Positions 50,056-59,541 of a stretch of DNA of 64,000 nt are shown one piece after another. The stretch comes from Streptomyces sp. NBC_00464. GTDB lineage: Bacteria > Actinomycetota > Actinomycetes > Streptomycetales > Streptomycetaceae. Below the pieces are notes generated by a model, which saw only the letters and a list, made by a program, of their open reading frames with translations, was not told the DNA's origin and made no database searches. The stretch spans positions 8,088,001 to 8,152,000 of the forward strand of contig NZ_CP107899.1 of assembly GCF_036013915.1 (NCBI RefSeq), written 5' to 3'. Every line of letters starts with the position of its first letter. Position 1 is the first letter of the stretch. The position numbers and the translations under genes were made by a program.

Positions 50056-52083
50056 GTGGTGATCACTGATGACCCGTACCTGTGGCTGGAAGACATCGAA
50101 GGCGAGGCCGCGCTCGCCTGGGTGGCCGAGCGGAACGCCGAGACGGAGGCCGCGCTGGCGGGCGGCGCCGGGTTCGCCACGCTGAAGGACCGCCTGCTGG
50201 AGGTACTGGACGCGCCGGACCGGATCCCCTACACCTCGCGCCACGGAGAGTTCCTCTACAACTTCTGGCGGGACGCGGAACACGCACGGGGTGTGTGGCG
50301 GCGTACGACACTGGACCAGTACCGCACGGACGCTCCCCGGTGGGAGGTCCTCCTCGACGTCGATGAGCTCGCCGCCGCGGAGGACACGAAGTGGACATGG
50401 GCCGGTGCGCGGGTCCGCCATCCCGACTGCGGCCGGGCCCTGGTCTTCCTCTCGCGCGACGGCGGGGACGCCGTGGTGGTCCGCGAGTTCGACCTCGGCA
50501 CCCGGACCTTCCCCGAGGACGGTTTCCAGGTGCCCGAGGCGAAGACCCGGATCGGCTGGATCGACGCCGACACCCTCTTCGTCGGCACGGACTTCGGGCC
50601 CGGCTCGCTCACCGAATCCGGCTACCCGCGGACGGTCCGCCGATGGAGCCGCGGCACACCGCTCGAAGCGGCCGAGCCGGTCTTCGAGGGCGAGGCGCGG
50701 GACGTGGCGGCCGGGGGCTGGCACGACCCCACACCCGGTTTCGAACGGGACTTCGTCTTCCGGTCGATGGACTTCCACCACAGCGAGAGGTATCTCCTCG
50801 CCCCTGACGCCTCGCTCGTCAGGATCGACGTCCCGGACGACGCCAGTGCGTACGCCCATCGCGAGCATCTGATCGTCACTCTGAAGTCCGACTGGCTCGG
50901 ACAGCGTGCGGGCTCACTGCTGGCCTTCGGCTTCGACGCCTTCCTGGCGGGCGACCGGGCCCCGGAGGTGCTGTTCACCCCGGACCCGCGGACGGCTCTG
51001 GCCGGGCACTCGTGGACCCGCCACCACCTGATCCTGGCGACGATGCACGATGTCAGCACCCGCATCGAGGTGCTCACCCCCACCCCCGGCGCCGGGTGGG
51101 CGCGCGAGCCGCTCGCGGACGTCCCCGCGTTGTCCGCCGTCACCGTGGTGGACACGGACCCGGACGTCTCCGACGAGTTCTTCCTGGACGTGTCGGGCTT
51201 CCTGCAGCCGTCCACGCTCTACCGCGGGACGATCGGGAGCCGCGCGGAGATCCTCAAGCAGGCTCCGGCCCGCTTCGACGCGGCCGGCCTGACCGTGGAG
51301 CAGTTCTTCGCGATCTCCGAGGACGGCACGCGAGTGCCGTACTTCGTGATCGGCCCGGACCGCACCCGCACGGGCCCCGGCCCCGCCCTGATCCACGGAT
51401 ACGGCGGCTTCGAGATCTCGCTCACCCCCTACTACGGCGCGGTGACGGGCCGGGCGTGGCTGGAGCGCGGCGGAGCCTACGTGATCGCGAACATCCGGGG
51501 CGGCGGTGAGTACGGGCCGGGCTGGCACCGGGCGGCGCTCGGTGCGGACCGGGTACGGGCTTTCGAGGACTTCGCGGCTGTCGCCGCCGACCTCGTCACG
51601 CGGGGTATCACCACCCCGGCGATGCTGGGCGCCACGGGGGGCAGCAACGGCGGACTGCTCATGGGTGCGATGGTCACCGGCTACCCGGAACTGTTCGGCG
51701 CGATCGTCGCGCAGGTCCCGCTGCTGGACATGCTCCGCTTCCATGAGCTCCTCGCGGGTGCCTCCTGGATCGCCGAGTACGGCGACCCCGACAACCAGGA
51801 CGACCGCGAGCACCTGCGCGGGCTGTCTCCCTACCACCGGCTGGCCGCGGGCCGGGCCTACCCGCCGCTGCTCCTGACGACCTCCACCCGTGACGACCGC
51901 GTCCACCCGGGCCACGCCCGTAAAGCGGCCGCACGGCTGCGCGAACTCGGCCACCGGGTCCTGCTCCACGAGAACACCGGCGGTGGTCACGCGGGCGCCG
52001 GCGACAACGAACAGTCCGCCCACAACAACGCTCTGCTGCACACGTTCCTGTGGCAGCACCTCTCCCCGCCGGCCCTCGGCTGA
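50056..52083 (+). CDS. Prolyl oligopeptidase family serine peptidase (S9)
   Basis: 675 residues. A seven-bladed beta-propeller occupies most of residues 50-420. The alpha/beta hydrolase domain has the nucleophile in GGSNGGLLMG, the Asp in TRDDRVHP and the His in GGGHAGAG. IHGYGGFEISLTPYY and ANIRGGGEYGPGWH are family signatures. No signal peptide is present, so it acts in the cytosol on short peptides. Adjacent GTG codons at 50056 and 50059 are both possible starts. Confidence 0.94.
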   Translation: MVITDDPYLWLEDIEGEAALAWVAERNAETEAALAGGAGFATLKDRLLEVLDAPDRIPYTSRHGEFLYNFWRDAEHARGVWRRTTLDQYRTDAPRWEVLLDVDELAAAEDTKWTWAGARVRHPDCGRALVFLSRDGGDAVVVREFDLGTRTFPEDGFQVPEAKTRIGWIDADTLFVGTDFGPGSLTESGYPRTVRRWSRGTPLEAAEPVFEGEARDVAAGGWHDPTPGFERDFVFRSMDFHHSERYLLAPDASLVRIDVPDDASAYAHREHLIVTLKSDWLGQRAGSLLAFGFDAFLAGDRAPEVLFTPDPRTALAGHSWTRHHLILATMHDVSTRIEVLTPTPGAGWAREPLADVPALSAVTVVDTDPDVSDEFFLDVSGFLQPSTLYRGTIGSRAEILKQAPARFDAAGLTVEQFFAISEDGTRVPYFVIGPDRTRTGPGPALIHGYGGFEISLTPYYGAVTGRAWLERGGAYVIANIRGGGEYGPGWHRAALGADRVRAFEDFAAVAADLVTRGITTPAMLGATGGSNGGLLMGAMVTGYPELFGAIVAQVPLLDMLRFHELLAGASWIAEYGDPDNQDDREHLRGLSPYHRLAAGRAYPPLLLTTSTRDDRVHPGHARKAAARLRELGHRVLLHENTGGGHAGAGDNEQSAHNNALLHTFLWQHLSPPALG

Positions 52084-52114
52084 CCCGGGCGGACCACCCG
52101 GGCGCGCCCCGCCC

Positions 52115-52573
52115 TCACGGGGTGCAGGCTTCGGCGATCGCCAGGCTGTTCTCGTAGAGGTGGTGCCGGGTGACGCGGCCGCCCTCGACGGTGAGGTGGA
52201 GTGCGAACGGACCTTCGAAGGACTTGCCCGTCGACCGTACGGTTCCCGACAGGTGCCCCATCAGGACGGCGTCGGTGCCGTCGACGAGAAAGGTATCGAC
52301 GGAGGCGCGCGCATCCTCGGTCACCGTGTGCGCCGCCAGCTCGCCCGCCTGGGCTGCGCATTCGGCGGCGGTGGACCGCGGCCGGATCCACGGGACCACG
52401 GGGTTCTCGGCCAGCAGCCAGTCGACGTCATCGGCGAAGAGCGCGACCATCCGCTCGGTGTCGCCTGCCAGCCGGGCGGCAAGGAACTCCTGTACGACAG
52501 CCCGGGTGGCGTCAGCCGTGGGAATCTCGATCGGTGCCGAACTCGGTGTGCGGGTAGGGGGAGTGACGTTCAT
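52115..52573 (-). CDS. SnoaL-like / NTF2-fold protein
   Basis: 152 residues with the SnoaL/ketosteroid-isomerase-type alpha+beta cone (VVQEFLAARLAGDTERMVALFADDVDWLLA, VVPWIRPRSTAAECAA, then three strands ending HHLYEN). The ligand is unknown. AGGAG precedes ATG at 52573. It lies on the same strand as the ArsR-like gene at 52720 with a 146-nt gap, and converges on the peptidase. Confidence 0.88.
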   Translation of the reverse strand: MNVTPPTRTPSSAPIEIPTADATRAVVQEFLAARLAGDTERMVALFADDVDWLLAENPVVPWIRPRSTAAECAAQAGELAAHTVTEDARASVDTFLVDGTDAVLMGHLSGTVRSTGKSFEGPFALHLTVEGGRVTRHHLYENSLAIAEACTP

Positions 52574-52719
52574 GGTGGGCTCCTGGCGGCTGGGGCCGGC
52601 TGCCGGCGGGGGTTCCCGTCGCTGTGCTCGATCCTGCCGGGAGAGGCGAGCGCCGTCGATTACCTGGGAGGTAATCCACGGCCGGACCCCCGCCTCGCCG
52701 CTTCTTCCCCCGTGCCGCC

Positions 52720-53397
52720 TCACGTGACCTCCGCTCCCAGCAGTTCCCGGAACGCCTCGGCCCCCACCTCAGTCACCTTCACCGCCCGCCCTGAGCCGAT
52801 CCGTCGCACCCACTGCCTCTCCAACGCCGTGGCGCACAGGGCCGCTCCCGCCGCTCCGGCCAGATGTGACCGGCGCTCGGTCCAGTCCAGGCAACTCCGC
52901 ACCAGGGGCCGGCGAGCGCCCTCGGGATGCCGGTAGCCCAGGGCGTCGGCCAGCCAGTCCAGGCCTGCCGGGGTGACGGCCGGCCCGGCATCGTCGGAGA
53001 CAAGCCCCCGGGAGACCATGGCGTCGGCGAGGGTCACACCCAGTTCACCGGCCAGGTGGTCGTAGCAGGTCCGGGCTCGCGCCTCGGCGCCCGCCTGCAC
53101 CGATTGGCGCAGGTTCCGCGGTCGGGGGCTGCTCGGGGCGTACGAGGCGACCGCCTCGATCAGGGCAGCCGCCTCCGGGCCGGCCAGTCGCACATAGCGG
53201 TGCCGACCCTGCCGCTCCTCGGCCAGGATCCCGCCCTCGACGAGACGGGAGAGCTGCTCGCTCGCGGTGGAAGCGCTGACCCCGGCGCCCCGGGCGAGTT
53301 CGCCCGCGGTCCAGGCGCGGCCGTCGAGCAGGGCCTGACAGAAGGTGGCCCGGGTGTGGTCGGCGAGCAGGGCGGCCGTTTCGGAGAGCGAGGACAT
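52720..53397 (-). CDS. ArsR-like winged-helix transcriptional regulator
   Basis: 225 residues. The N-terminal winged helix (TRATFCQALLDGRAWTAGELARGAGVSASTASEQLSRLVEGGILAEE, wing GRHRYVRL) is followed by a C-terminal domain of about 130 residues (ARTCYDHLAGELGVTLADAM, CLDWTERRSHLAGAAGAALC). That extension has the CYDHLAGxxGV motif of Streptomyces ArsR regulators. It is divergent from the P450-ICL/PEPM fusion gene, with an operator-like repeat in the 65-bp gap. Confidence 0.92.
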   Translation of the reverse strand: MSSLSETAALLADHTRATFCQALLDGRAWTAGELARGAGVSASTASEQLSRLVEGGILAEERQGRHRYVRLAGPEAAALIEAVASYAPSSPRPRNLRQSVQAGAEARARTCYDHLAGELGVTLADAMVSRGLVSDDAGPAVTPAGLDWLADALGYRHPEGARRPLVRSCLDWTERRSHLAGAAGAALCATALERQWVRRIGSGRAVKVTEVGAEAFRELLGAEVT

Positions 53398-53420
53398 GCA
53401 GCCATGATGCCCCCACAACG

Positions 53421-53438
53421 GTTCGGACCTCGCCGAAC
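53421..53438. promoter_or_regulatory. Operator-like repeat between ArsR and the P450-ICL fusion
   Basis: GTTCGG-ACCTCG-CCGAAC is a perfect inverted repeat; the arms extend to 9 bp with one mismatch. It is centred in the 65-bp divergent gap, so a bound repressor would cover both promoters. Confidence 0.7.
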
Positions 53439-53462
53439 GGTTCCAGCCCTAGCGTCGGAACC

Positions 53463-55061
53463 ATGACGCACACGACGCATGAGTTCGATCGTTTCGAGGA
53501 CGTACGGTCTGCGCTGGCCGACCCGGCTCTCGTCCCCGACAGGCCCGCCGCGGACGACGGTCCGGCCGGGGCGAGTGTCGCCTGGCTGCGCGCCACAGTG
53601 GCCCGGTTCAGCCACGGAGAGCCACACCGCCGGCGGCGGGCTCTGGCCGAGGCCGAGCTGGCCCGTCTGACGCCTGAAGCACTGCGACGGGCGGCCGCCG
53701 TGGCGCCCGCGGGAGAGACCCGGGTCAGGGTCGTGCGTACCCTGGCCGAAGCCCTGGGAATGCCGCGGCCCACGGCCGTGGCCGAGGCGGTGATCGTGGT
53801 GGCCGGCGTCTACTTCGGTGGTGACGACGCAGCCGCTGACGAAGCAGTGGCCAGGCTGGTGCAGTGGCTGGCGCCACCCCCGTCGAACGAGGCCGCGCTG
53901 GAGTCCGCAGCCAACCTCATCGGTCTCCTGCTCCAGGCGTGCGAGGCCACGGCAGCGCTCGTCGATGCCGCTTCCGACAGCGGTGACCTTCCGCTCTCCA
54001 GGGTCCTGCGGGACCTGCCGCCGGTACGTGGCATGCGTCGCGTCGCCGTTGGAGCGACCACGGTCAAAGGCCGGGAGATCGCCGGAGGTGACGTGGTGCT
54101 CCTCGATCTGGCGACCGCCAACCGCGCACACCCGGTGCCCCTTGCTTTCGGCGCCCCGCCCCGCATCTGCCCCGGCCGGGCCCACGCCCTCGCGCTGACG
54201 GACGGGCTGCTTCAGCGCCCCCTCACCCCGTTCGCCCGCCTGCACCACCGGACCGCCCCACTGCTGCTGCCCAACGCCTGGGACTACGCCTCAGCCGCAG
54301 CACTGGCAGCCGAGGGCTTTGCCGCCGTGGGCACCACGAGCCTGGGCGTAGCCGCTGCCGCCGGCCTGCCGGACGGGGCGGCCGCGACGTTCGAGGCGAC
54401 CTTGGCGCTGACTTGCCGCCTGGGAGAGGGCCGTTTCCTGTTCACCGTCGACGCCGAAGGCGGGTTCAGCGACGACGCGCAGGAAGTGGCCGAGATGGCC
54501 AGGATCCTGTACGACGCGGGCGCGGCCGGCATCAACCTCGAGGACGGCCGCGCCGATGGCACACTCGCGCCGATGGAAGTGCACGCGGCAAAGATCGCCG
54601 CGGTCAAGAGCGCGGTGCCTGCGCTGTTCGTCAACGCACGCACCGACACCCACTGGGCGGCCCGCCAGGAGGACGAGACCGCGACGCGCCTCGCCCTGTA
54701 CGAACAGTCCGGCGCCGATGGGGTGTTCGTGCCGGGGCTGTCGGATCCGGACGGCATTGCCGAGCTGACCTCGGCACTCGTCGTACCGCTGAACATCCTG
54801 TACACACCGACCGGCCCCACGCTCCCCGAACTGGCCGCGCTCGGCGTGCGCAGGGTCAGCCTCGGTTCGCTGCTCTACCGCAGGGCGCTCGCGACGGCTG
54901 TGGCCACGGCGACCGCCATCCGGGACGGACGGCCGACGGATGCGAATGCCCCGTCCTATGCCGAGGTTCAGGCACTGGCAGGCGGGCGGCGGGGCCCGTC
55001 CGACGTCGCCGGCCCGGGCAACCGGCAGCCAGGGCCGGTCGCTCCGGCATCTGCTCCGTAG
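53463..55061 (+). CDS. Fusion of a reduced cytochrome P450-like domain with an isocitrate lyase/PEP mutase domain
   Basis: 532 residues in one uninterrupted frame. Residues 1 to about 255 are P450-like but far short of the usual 400. An I-helix-like AANLIGLLLQACEATAALV (149-167), PPVRGMRRVAVG and a heme-ligand loop FGAPPRICPGRA (Cys236) are present. The Glu of the ExxR motif is missing, and about 20 residues before the heme loop are deleted. From about 257 a full ICL/PEPM barrel follows: LLLPNAWDYASA, VDAEGGFSDD, INLEDGRADG and NARTDTHW. No start signal exists near the junction. The substrate is unknown; such domains cleave or form C-C or C-P bonds next to carboxylates. Confidence 0.88.
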   Translation: MTHTTHEFDRFEDVRSALADPALVPDRPAADDGPAGASVAWLRATVARFSHGEPHRRRRALAEAELARLTPEALRRAAAVAPAGETRVRVVRTLAEALGMPRPTAVAEAVIVVAGVYFGGDDAAADEAVARLVQWLAPPPSNEAALESAANLIGLLLQACEATAALVDAASDSGDLPLSRVLRDLPPVRGMRRVAVGATTVKGREIAGGDVVLLDLATANRAHPVPLAFGAPPRICPGRAHALALTDGLLQRPLTPFARLHHRTAPLLLPNAWDYASAAALAAEGFAAVGTTSLGVAAAAGLPDGAAATFEATLALTCRLGEGRFLFTVDAEGGFSDDAQEVAEMARILYDAGAAGINLEDGRADGTLAPMEVHAAKIAAVKSAVPALFVNARTDTHWAARQEDETATRLALYEQSGADGVFVPGLSDPDGIAELTSALVVPLNILYTPTGPTLPELAALGVRRVSLGSLLYRRALATAVATATAIRDGRPTDANAPSYAEVQALAGGRRGPSDVAGPGNRQPGPVAPASAP

Positions 55062-55160
55062 TCTGCGCAGGTGGGGGCCGCCCAGGAGGGGCAGGTGTCA
55101 CCATGCGGTCTGCCGGTCCGGAGGATACGGTGCCCGGACCGGCACGGAGGAGGACGGGAC

Positions 55161-56414
55161 ATGGCCAGCAGGGTGACCGAGGGTCTGCCGCTCATACGCG
55201 AGGACCTTGCCGACTTCTACCGGGACCTGCACCGCCACCCGGAGTTGTCGCTTCAGGAGACCCGAACTGCGGCTCTGCTGGCGCAGCGTCTGCGGGCCGG
55301 AGGATTCGACGAGGTCACCGAGCAGGTGGGCATCACCGGCGTGGTGGGCGTCCTGCGTAACGGGGACGGTCCGGTGGTGATGCTGCGCGCGGACTTCGAC
55401 GCGCTGCCGGTCGAGGAGAAGACCGGGCTACCCTACGCCAGCACGGTCCGAGCCGTGGACGGGGACGGCCATGAAGTGCCCGTGATGCACGCCTGCGGGC
55501 ACGACATGCACGCCGTCTGCCTGACGGGCGCCGCCGCTCTGCTCGCCCGAGCGCGCGAACAGTGGAGCGGCACCCTGCTGGTGGTCTTCCAGCCGGCCGA
55601 GGAACTGGCCGTCGGCGCCCGCGGAATGGTTGACGACGGGCTGTTCGAACGCTTTCCCACGCCGGACATCGTCCTGGGTCAGCACGTCGGACCCCTGCCG
55701 GCCGGATTCATCGGTTACGGCGAGGGGCCGGTGATGGCCGCCGCCGACTCGCTGAACATCACGCTTCACGGCCGGGGCGGCCACGGATCCCGGCCGGAGG
55801 CGGCGATCGATCCGGTGCTGATGGCGGCCAACGTCGTCACCCGGCTTCAGGGCATCGTCGCCCGCGAGGTCCCACCGGCAGAGACCGCCGTGGTGACGGT
55901 GGGGCGCCTGAAGGCCGGCACCAAGGACAACATCATCCCGGAGACCGCCGAACTGGGCGTCAACATCCGCGCTTTCACCCCGGCCGTACGCGACCTGATC
56001 CGTAGCGCGGTGGAGCGCATCGTGGCGGGGGAGTCGCGGACGAGCGGTGCGCAGAAACCGCCGGACTTCACCTGGTTCGCGTCCGCACCCGCTCTCGTCA
56101 GCGATCCGGAGGCCACGAAAGCGACCGTGGCGGCGTTCTCCGAACACTTCGGCGCACAGCGGATTCTGCCGATGCCACAGGTGAACGCGAGCGAGGACGT
56201 GGGTGTGTTCGGCGAGGCGCTCGGCGTGCCGACGGTGTTCTGGTTCTGGGGCGGGCTGGAGACGGAGCCGACGGTCGCCGCGTTCGCCGAGGGACGTATG
56301 GACGAATTGCCGGGCAACCATTCCGCGCTCTTCGCACCGGTCATCGAGCCGACTCTGAGTACCGGCGTGGAAGCGCTGGTCGTGGCCGCGATGACCTGGC
56401 TCGGCAAGGCATGA
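55161..56414 (+). CDS. M20-family amidohydrolase (hippurate/IAA-amino-acid hydrolase type)
   Basis: 417-residue di-metal hydrolase. HRHPELSLQE and the HACGHDMHA metal motif are present, then QPAEELAVGARGM with the catalytic Glu, LGQHVGPLPAG, the dimerisation-domain GRGGHGSRP, and the last ligand His in NHSALFAP. It belongs to the AbgB/HipO branch that cleaves N-acyl amino acids. GGAGGAGGAC precedes ATG at 55161. It follows the P450-ICL fusion by 99 nt and may share its transcript. Confidence 0.94.
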   Translation: MASRVTEGLPLIREDLADFYRDLHRHPELSLQETRTAALLAQRLRAGGFDEVTEQVGITGVVGVLRNGDGPVVMLRADFDALPVEEKTGLPYASTVRAVDGDGHEVPVMHACGHDMHAVCLTGAAALLARAREQWSGTLLVVFQPAEELAVGARGMVDDGLFERFPTPDIVLGQHVGPLPAGFIGYGEGPVMAAADSLNITLHGRGGHGSRPEAAIDPVLMAANVVTRLQGIVAREVPPAETAVVTVGRLKAGTKDNIIPETAELGVNIRAFTPAVRDLIRSAVERIVAGESRTSGAQKPPDFTWFASAPALVSDPEATKATVAAFSEHFGAQRILPMPQVNASEDVGVFGEALGVPTVFWFWGGLETEPTVAAFAEGRMDELPGNHSALFAPVIEPTLSTGVEALVVAAMTWLGKA

Positions 56415-56622
56415 CAACGACCACCCGGGAGATCGGCACCCACTCACCCGGACCCGGACCCGCAGCGGGCAGTGAGCCGGCAAGGTCGTCAAGCATGACG
56501 TGAACTCCATCAGCATCGGAGGACTCGTCGCTCTCGGCCGGATGGAGCAGAGCCGCGCGCGGGCTGCGCATCGGCGGGCGAAGCTGGACGTTCCACCGCG
56601 CTCACGCCTCAGGAGTCCTTCC

Positions 56623-57795
56623 GTGCTGCTTCCCGGCTTCCCGCAGGTCCGCCTGCCGCTCGTCGCCCTGCTGGCCGCTGCCTGCGTGGCCGGGCCGGTG
56701 CATGCCCCGGCCCACGCCGAGGACGCCCCCGCCGACCACAACCGCGCACTGCGAAGGCAGTTGCAGGAACTGACCACCGCGCCCGGCGGGCCGCCCGGTG
56801 CGATTGCCGTCCTCAAGCGCGGGTCCCGCACCGAGGTCGTCCGGGCCGGCGTGGCCGAGACACGCACCGGCCGCGCGATCGAGGCCACCGACCACATGCG
56901 TATCGCCAGTACGGCCAAGGCGTACAGCGGCGCGGTCTCCCTCCAGCTCGTCGACCGCGGGAAGCTGCGCCTGAACGACACCATCGGCCAGGTGCTTCCC
57001 CGGCTGCCGCGCGCCTGGCACCGGGTCACGCTGCGCCAGCTCCTGAACCACACCAGCGGACTGCCGGACTACACCGCAGACCCCGAATTCCTGGACCTGG
57101 TGACCGCGAACCCGCGCCGCCACTTCGACTCCCGCCGGCTGGTGGACTTCGTCGCCGCCGAGCCGCTGGTGTTCCGCCCCGGGGCCCGGTATGCCTACTC
57201 CAACTCCGACAACATCGCCGTGGCCCTGATGGCGGAGGCAGTGACAGGCCGCCGCTACGAGGATCTGCTCGCCCGGCTCGTGTACCGCCCGCTGGACCTG
57301 CGCAGCACCAGTCTGCCGCAGGGCTACCGGATGCCCGAGCCGTACATGCACGGCTACGACGTCACCCCGCCGGACTCGCCCGAGGACCTCAGCGAGGTAC
57401 TGAGCGCGTCCGGCGTCTGGGCGTCGGGCGGGATCGTCTCGACGCCGAAGGACATGACGGCCTTCATCCGCGGCTACGCCGGCGGGAGGCTGATCTCCGA
57501 CCGGACACGCCGACAGCAGCTGAACTGGGTGGACGGCGCATCCGAACCCGCAGGCCCGGGGGAGAACAAGGCCGGTCTGGCGATCTTCCGGTACACCACC
57601 CGCTGCGGTGTGGTGTACGGCCACACGGGGAACTTCCCGGGCTACACGCAGCTCATCGCAGCCACCCCGGACGGCAAGCGGTCACTGACCTTCTCCCTGA
57701 CCACCCAGGTCAACAAGACGAACAAACCCGAACTGCTGGAGCGCGTCCGGGCCGTGGAGGAGAACTTCGTCTGCGCGCTGTTGCGCAAGGCGTAA
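56623..57795 (+). CDS. Secreted serine hydrolase / D-alanyl-D-alanine carboxypeptidase-like (S12)
   Basis: 390-residue precursor. The signal peptide (about 1-32) leads to a class C beta-lactamase-type fold. The nucleophile motif is STAK (in IASTAKAYSG), the second YSN (YAYSNSDN) and the third HTG (GHTGNFPGY). The Streptomyces R61 DD-peptidase has the same three motif classes (SxxK, YxN, HTG), so DD-peptidase or esterase activity is plausible. GTG at 56623 lies 7 nt after AGGAG. Confidence 0.92.
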   Translation: MLLPGFPQVRLPLVALLAAACVAGPVHAPAHAEDAPADHNRALRRQLQELTTAPGGPPGAIAVLKRGSRTEVVRAGVAETRTGRAIEATDHMRIASTAKAYSGAVSLQLVDRGKLRLNDTIGQVLPRLPRAWHRVTLRQLLNHTSGLPDYTADPEFLDLVTANPRRHFDSRRLVDFVAAEPLVFRPGARYAYSNSDNIAVALMAEAVTGRRYEDLLARLVYRPLDLRSTSLPQGYRMPEPYMHGYDVTPPDSPEDLSEVLSASGVWASGGIVSTPKDMTAFIRGYAGGRLISDRTRRQQLNWVDGASEPAGPGENKAGLAIFRYTTRCGVVYGHTGNFPGYTQLIAATPDGKRSLTFSLTTQVNKTNKPELLERVRAVEENFVCALLRKA

Positions 57796-57921
57796 CCCGG
57801 ATGCGGGCGGGACCCGCTTCCCTCGCCGTCGACCTCCGGGCGTATCGGGTACAACCATCCTCCCCGTCCGTGAGTCACATCAAGTGGGAGTATTCCGCTC
57901 TCAAAGACATAAGGGGGATAA

Positions 57922-58371
57922 ATGGGAGGCATGCGTAATATCGCGGTCGCCGGGGCGTTGAGCACACTGGTGGTGGGCGCCACGGTCGTGTGCGGAACGG
58001 CCGCTTCCGCGGCACCCAACGTCACTCCGCAGGGCGTCTGCGGCAAGGCGTACAAGACCGTCAACTCGGTGCCCGTCGGCTCGCTGGGCACCGTGTATCT
58101 GACGTACAACGCCACCAACGGGAAGAACTGCGTTGCGACCATCCGTGCCAACCCGGGCACGGCCAAGGAGATGGCCACGTACATCTACGTGCCCGACACC
58201 GACGAGTGGGCCGGGGACTCCGGGAACTACACGTCGTACGCGGGTCCGGCCTACGTCTACGGCAAGGGCCACTGCGTGAGTTGGGGTGGCAGCATCGCCA
58301 ACGTGTACGTGTCGGTGGACAACTCCAACTGCGCGGCGCGCGTCGAGCGCCGGGTCACCGAGATCCGCTGA
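57922..58371 (+). CDS. Spore-associated protein A-like secreted protein
   Basis: 149-residue precursor. The signal peptide (about 1-31, ending ASA) precedes a beta-rich mature domain with three to four cysteines (GVCGKAYK, NGKNCVATI, KGHCVSWGG, NSNCAARV). It matches SapA, a protein of Streptomyces aerial hyphae and spores whose role is unknown. ATG at 57922 follows AGGGGG; the ATG nine bases later is too close to GGAGG. It stands alone. Confidence 0.88.
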   Translation: MGGMRNIAVAGALSTLVVGATVVCGTAASAAPNVTPQGVCGKAYKTVNSVPVGSLGTVYLTYNATNGKNCVATIRANPGTAKEMATYIYVPDTDEWAGDSGNYTSYAGPAYVYGKGHCVSWGGSIANVYVSVDNSNCAARVERRVTEIR

Positions 58372-58553
58372 TCCGGGCCTCCCGAGGCGGTCCGCCGGCC
58401 TTGTGGGAGGTGGGATGACGCCGGTCTTCCAGGAGGCCGGCGGGCCGCAGCAGCCGGTCACGGCCGCCACCACGCACCTTCAGGTCGAAGAGGAGCGGGG
58501 TGGCGGCCGCGACGATGTCCATGGCCCGGCGGCCCCCTTTCGGCGACCGTCCG

Positions 58554-59444
58554 CTACAACTCGTCGCCGAAGGCTTCGGCCAGAAGGCGCCATTCGGCTC
58601 GTGGCAGGCCCGCGCTGCCCTCGTCGGAGGTGAGCACCTGAAGTGCGACGTGGTCGGCGCCGGCATCGAGGTACTGCCGGGTCCGGGCCTTCACCTGCTC
58701 GGCGTCGCCCAGGGCGAAGAGGGATTCGAGGAGACGAATGCTTCCGCCGCCCTCGAAGTCGCTCTCGGTGAATCCCAGGCGCAGCAGGTTGTCGGTGTAG
58801 TTGGGCAGGCCGAGGTACCTCGCCAGCATGTTCCGCGCGGTGGTGCGGGCCCGGTCGAGGTCGGTGTCGAGTACCACGGACAGTTCCGGGGCGAGCAGTG
58901 CATCGGGCCCGAGTGCCTCGCGGGCCTCCGCCGTGTGTTCGGTGGTGACCAGATAGGGGTGGGCTCCCAGGGCCCGACCGGCCGCGAGCTTCAGCATCTT
59001 CGGACCGAGCGCCGCCAGTACCCGATGTCCCGAGTCCACGGGTGGGGCAGCGGAATCCAGTGCGTCGAGGTAGGCGACCATCGCGCTGTACGGTTTCGCG
59101 TACTGCGGCACCATCGGGCCGTGGCTGACCCCCAGGCCGAGGACGAACCGGCCGCGGGCGCTCGCGTCGAGCGTCGCGATCCGGGCTGCCACCTCCGCCG
59201 CGGTGTGGTTCCAGATGCTCAGGATGCCCGTGGCTACCGTGACCGAACGGGTGGCGGCGACGACAGCGGCCGCGTCGTCGGCAGAGGGGCTGCCCCCGAG
59301 CCAGAGCGTGCCGTATCCCAGGTCTTCGAGCTCGGCGACCGCCTCCACGATCGCCGCCTTCCCCGCGTCGTCCGCCCGTGACTGGTGCAGCGCACCGCTC
59401 CAGATGCCGACCTGTCCGTACGTCTCACGTGTCTCAGAAGTCAT
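58554..59444 (-). CDS. LLM-class F420-dependent oxidoreductase
   Basis: 296-residue luciferase-like (beta/alpha)8 barrel. Hallmarks are VGIWSGALHQSRADD, the ELEDLGYGTLWLGGSP segment, LSIWNHTAAEVAARIATLD, RFVLGLGVSHGPMV and the C-terminal YLDAGADHVALQVL. This fits the F420-binding LLM subfamily common in actinobacteria (TIGR03620 type). The substrate is unknown. Confidence 0.93.
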   Translation of the reverse strand: MTSETRETYGQVGIWSGALHQSRADDAGKAAIVEAVAELEDLGYGTLWLGGSPSADDAAAVVAATRSVTVATGILSIWNHTAAEVAARIATLDASARGRFVLGLGVSHGPMVPQYAKPYSAMVAYLDALDSAAPPVDSGHRVLAALGPKMLKLAAGRALGAHPYLVTTEHTAEAREALGPDALLAPELSVVLDTDLDRARTTARNMLARYLGLPNYTDNLLRLGFTESDFEGGGSIRLLESLFALGDAEQVKARTRQYLDAGADHVALQVLTSDEGSAGLPRAEWRLLAEAFGDEL

Positions 59445-59541
59445 ACGGTGATCAACAGCGACGTGCGCCCGCTATTCCCCACATGGCGCGCTGCACGCGG
59501 TGCGGGCCCGCGAACCTTCGAGAATGCGGTCATGTGGTCGA

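Noticed and set aside
53463..55061. Two separate genes, a small P450 and an ICL/PEPM enzyme
   Set aside because: The frame is continuous and no ATG/GTG with a ribosome site lies near the junction at about residue 257.
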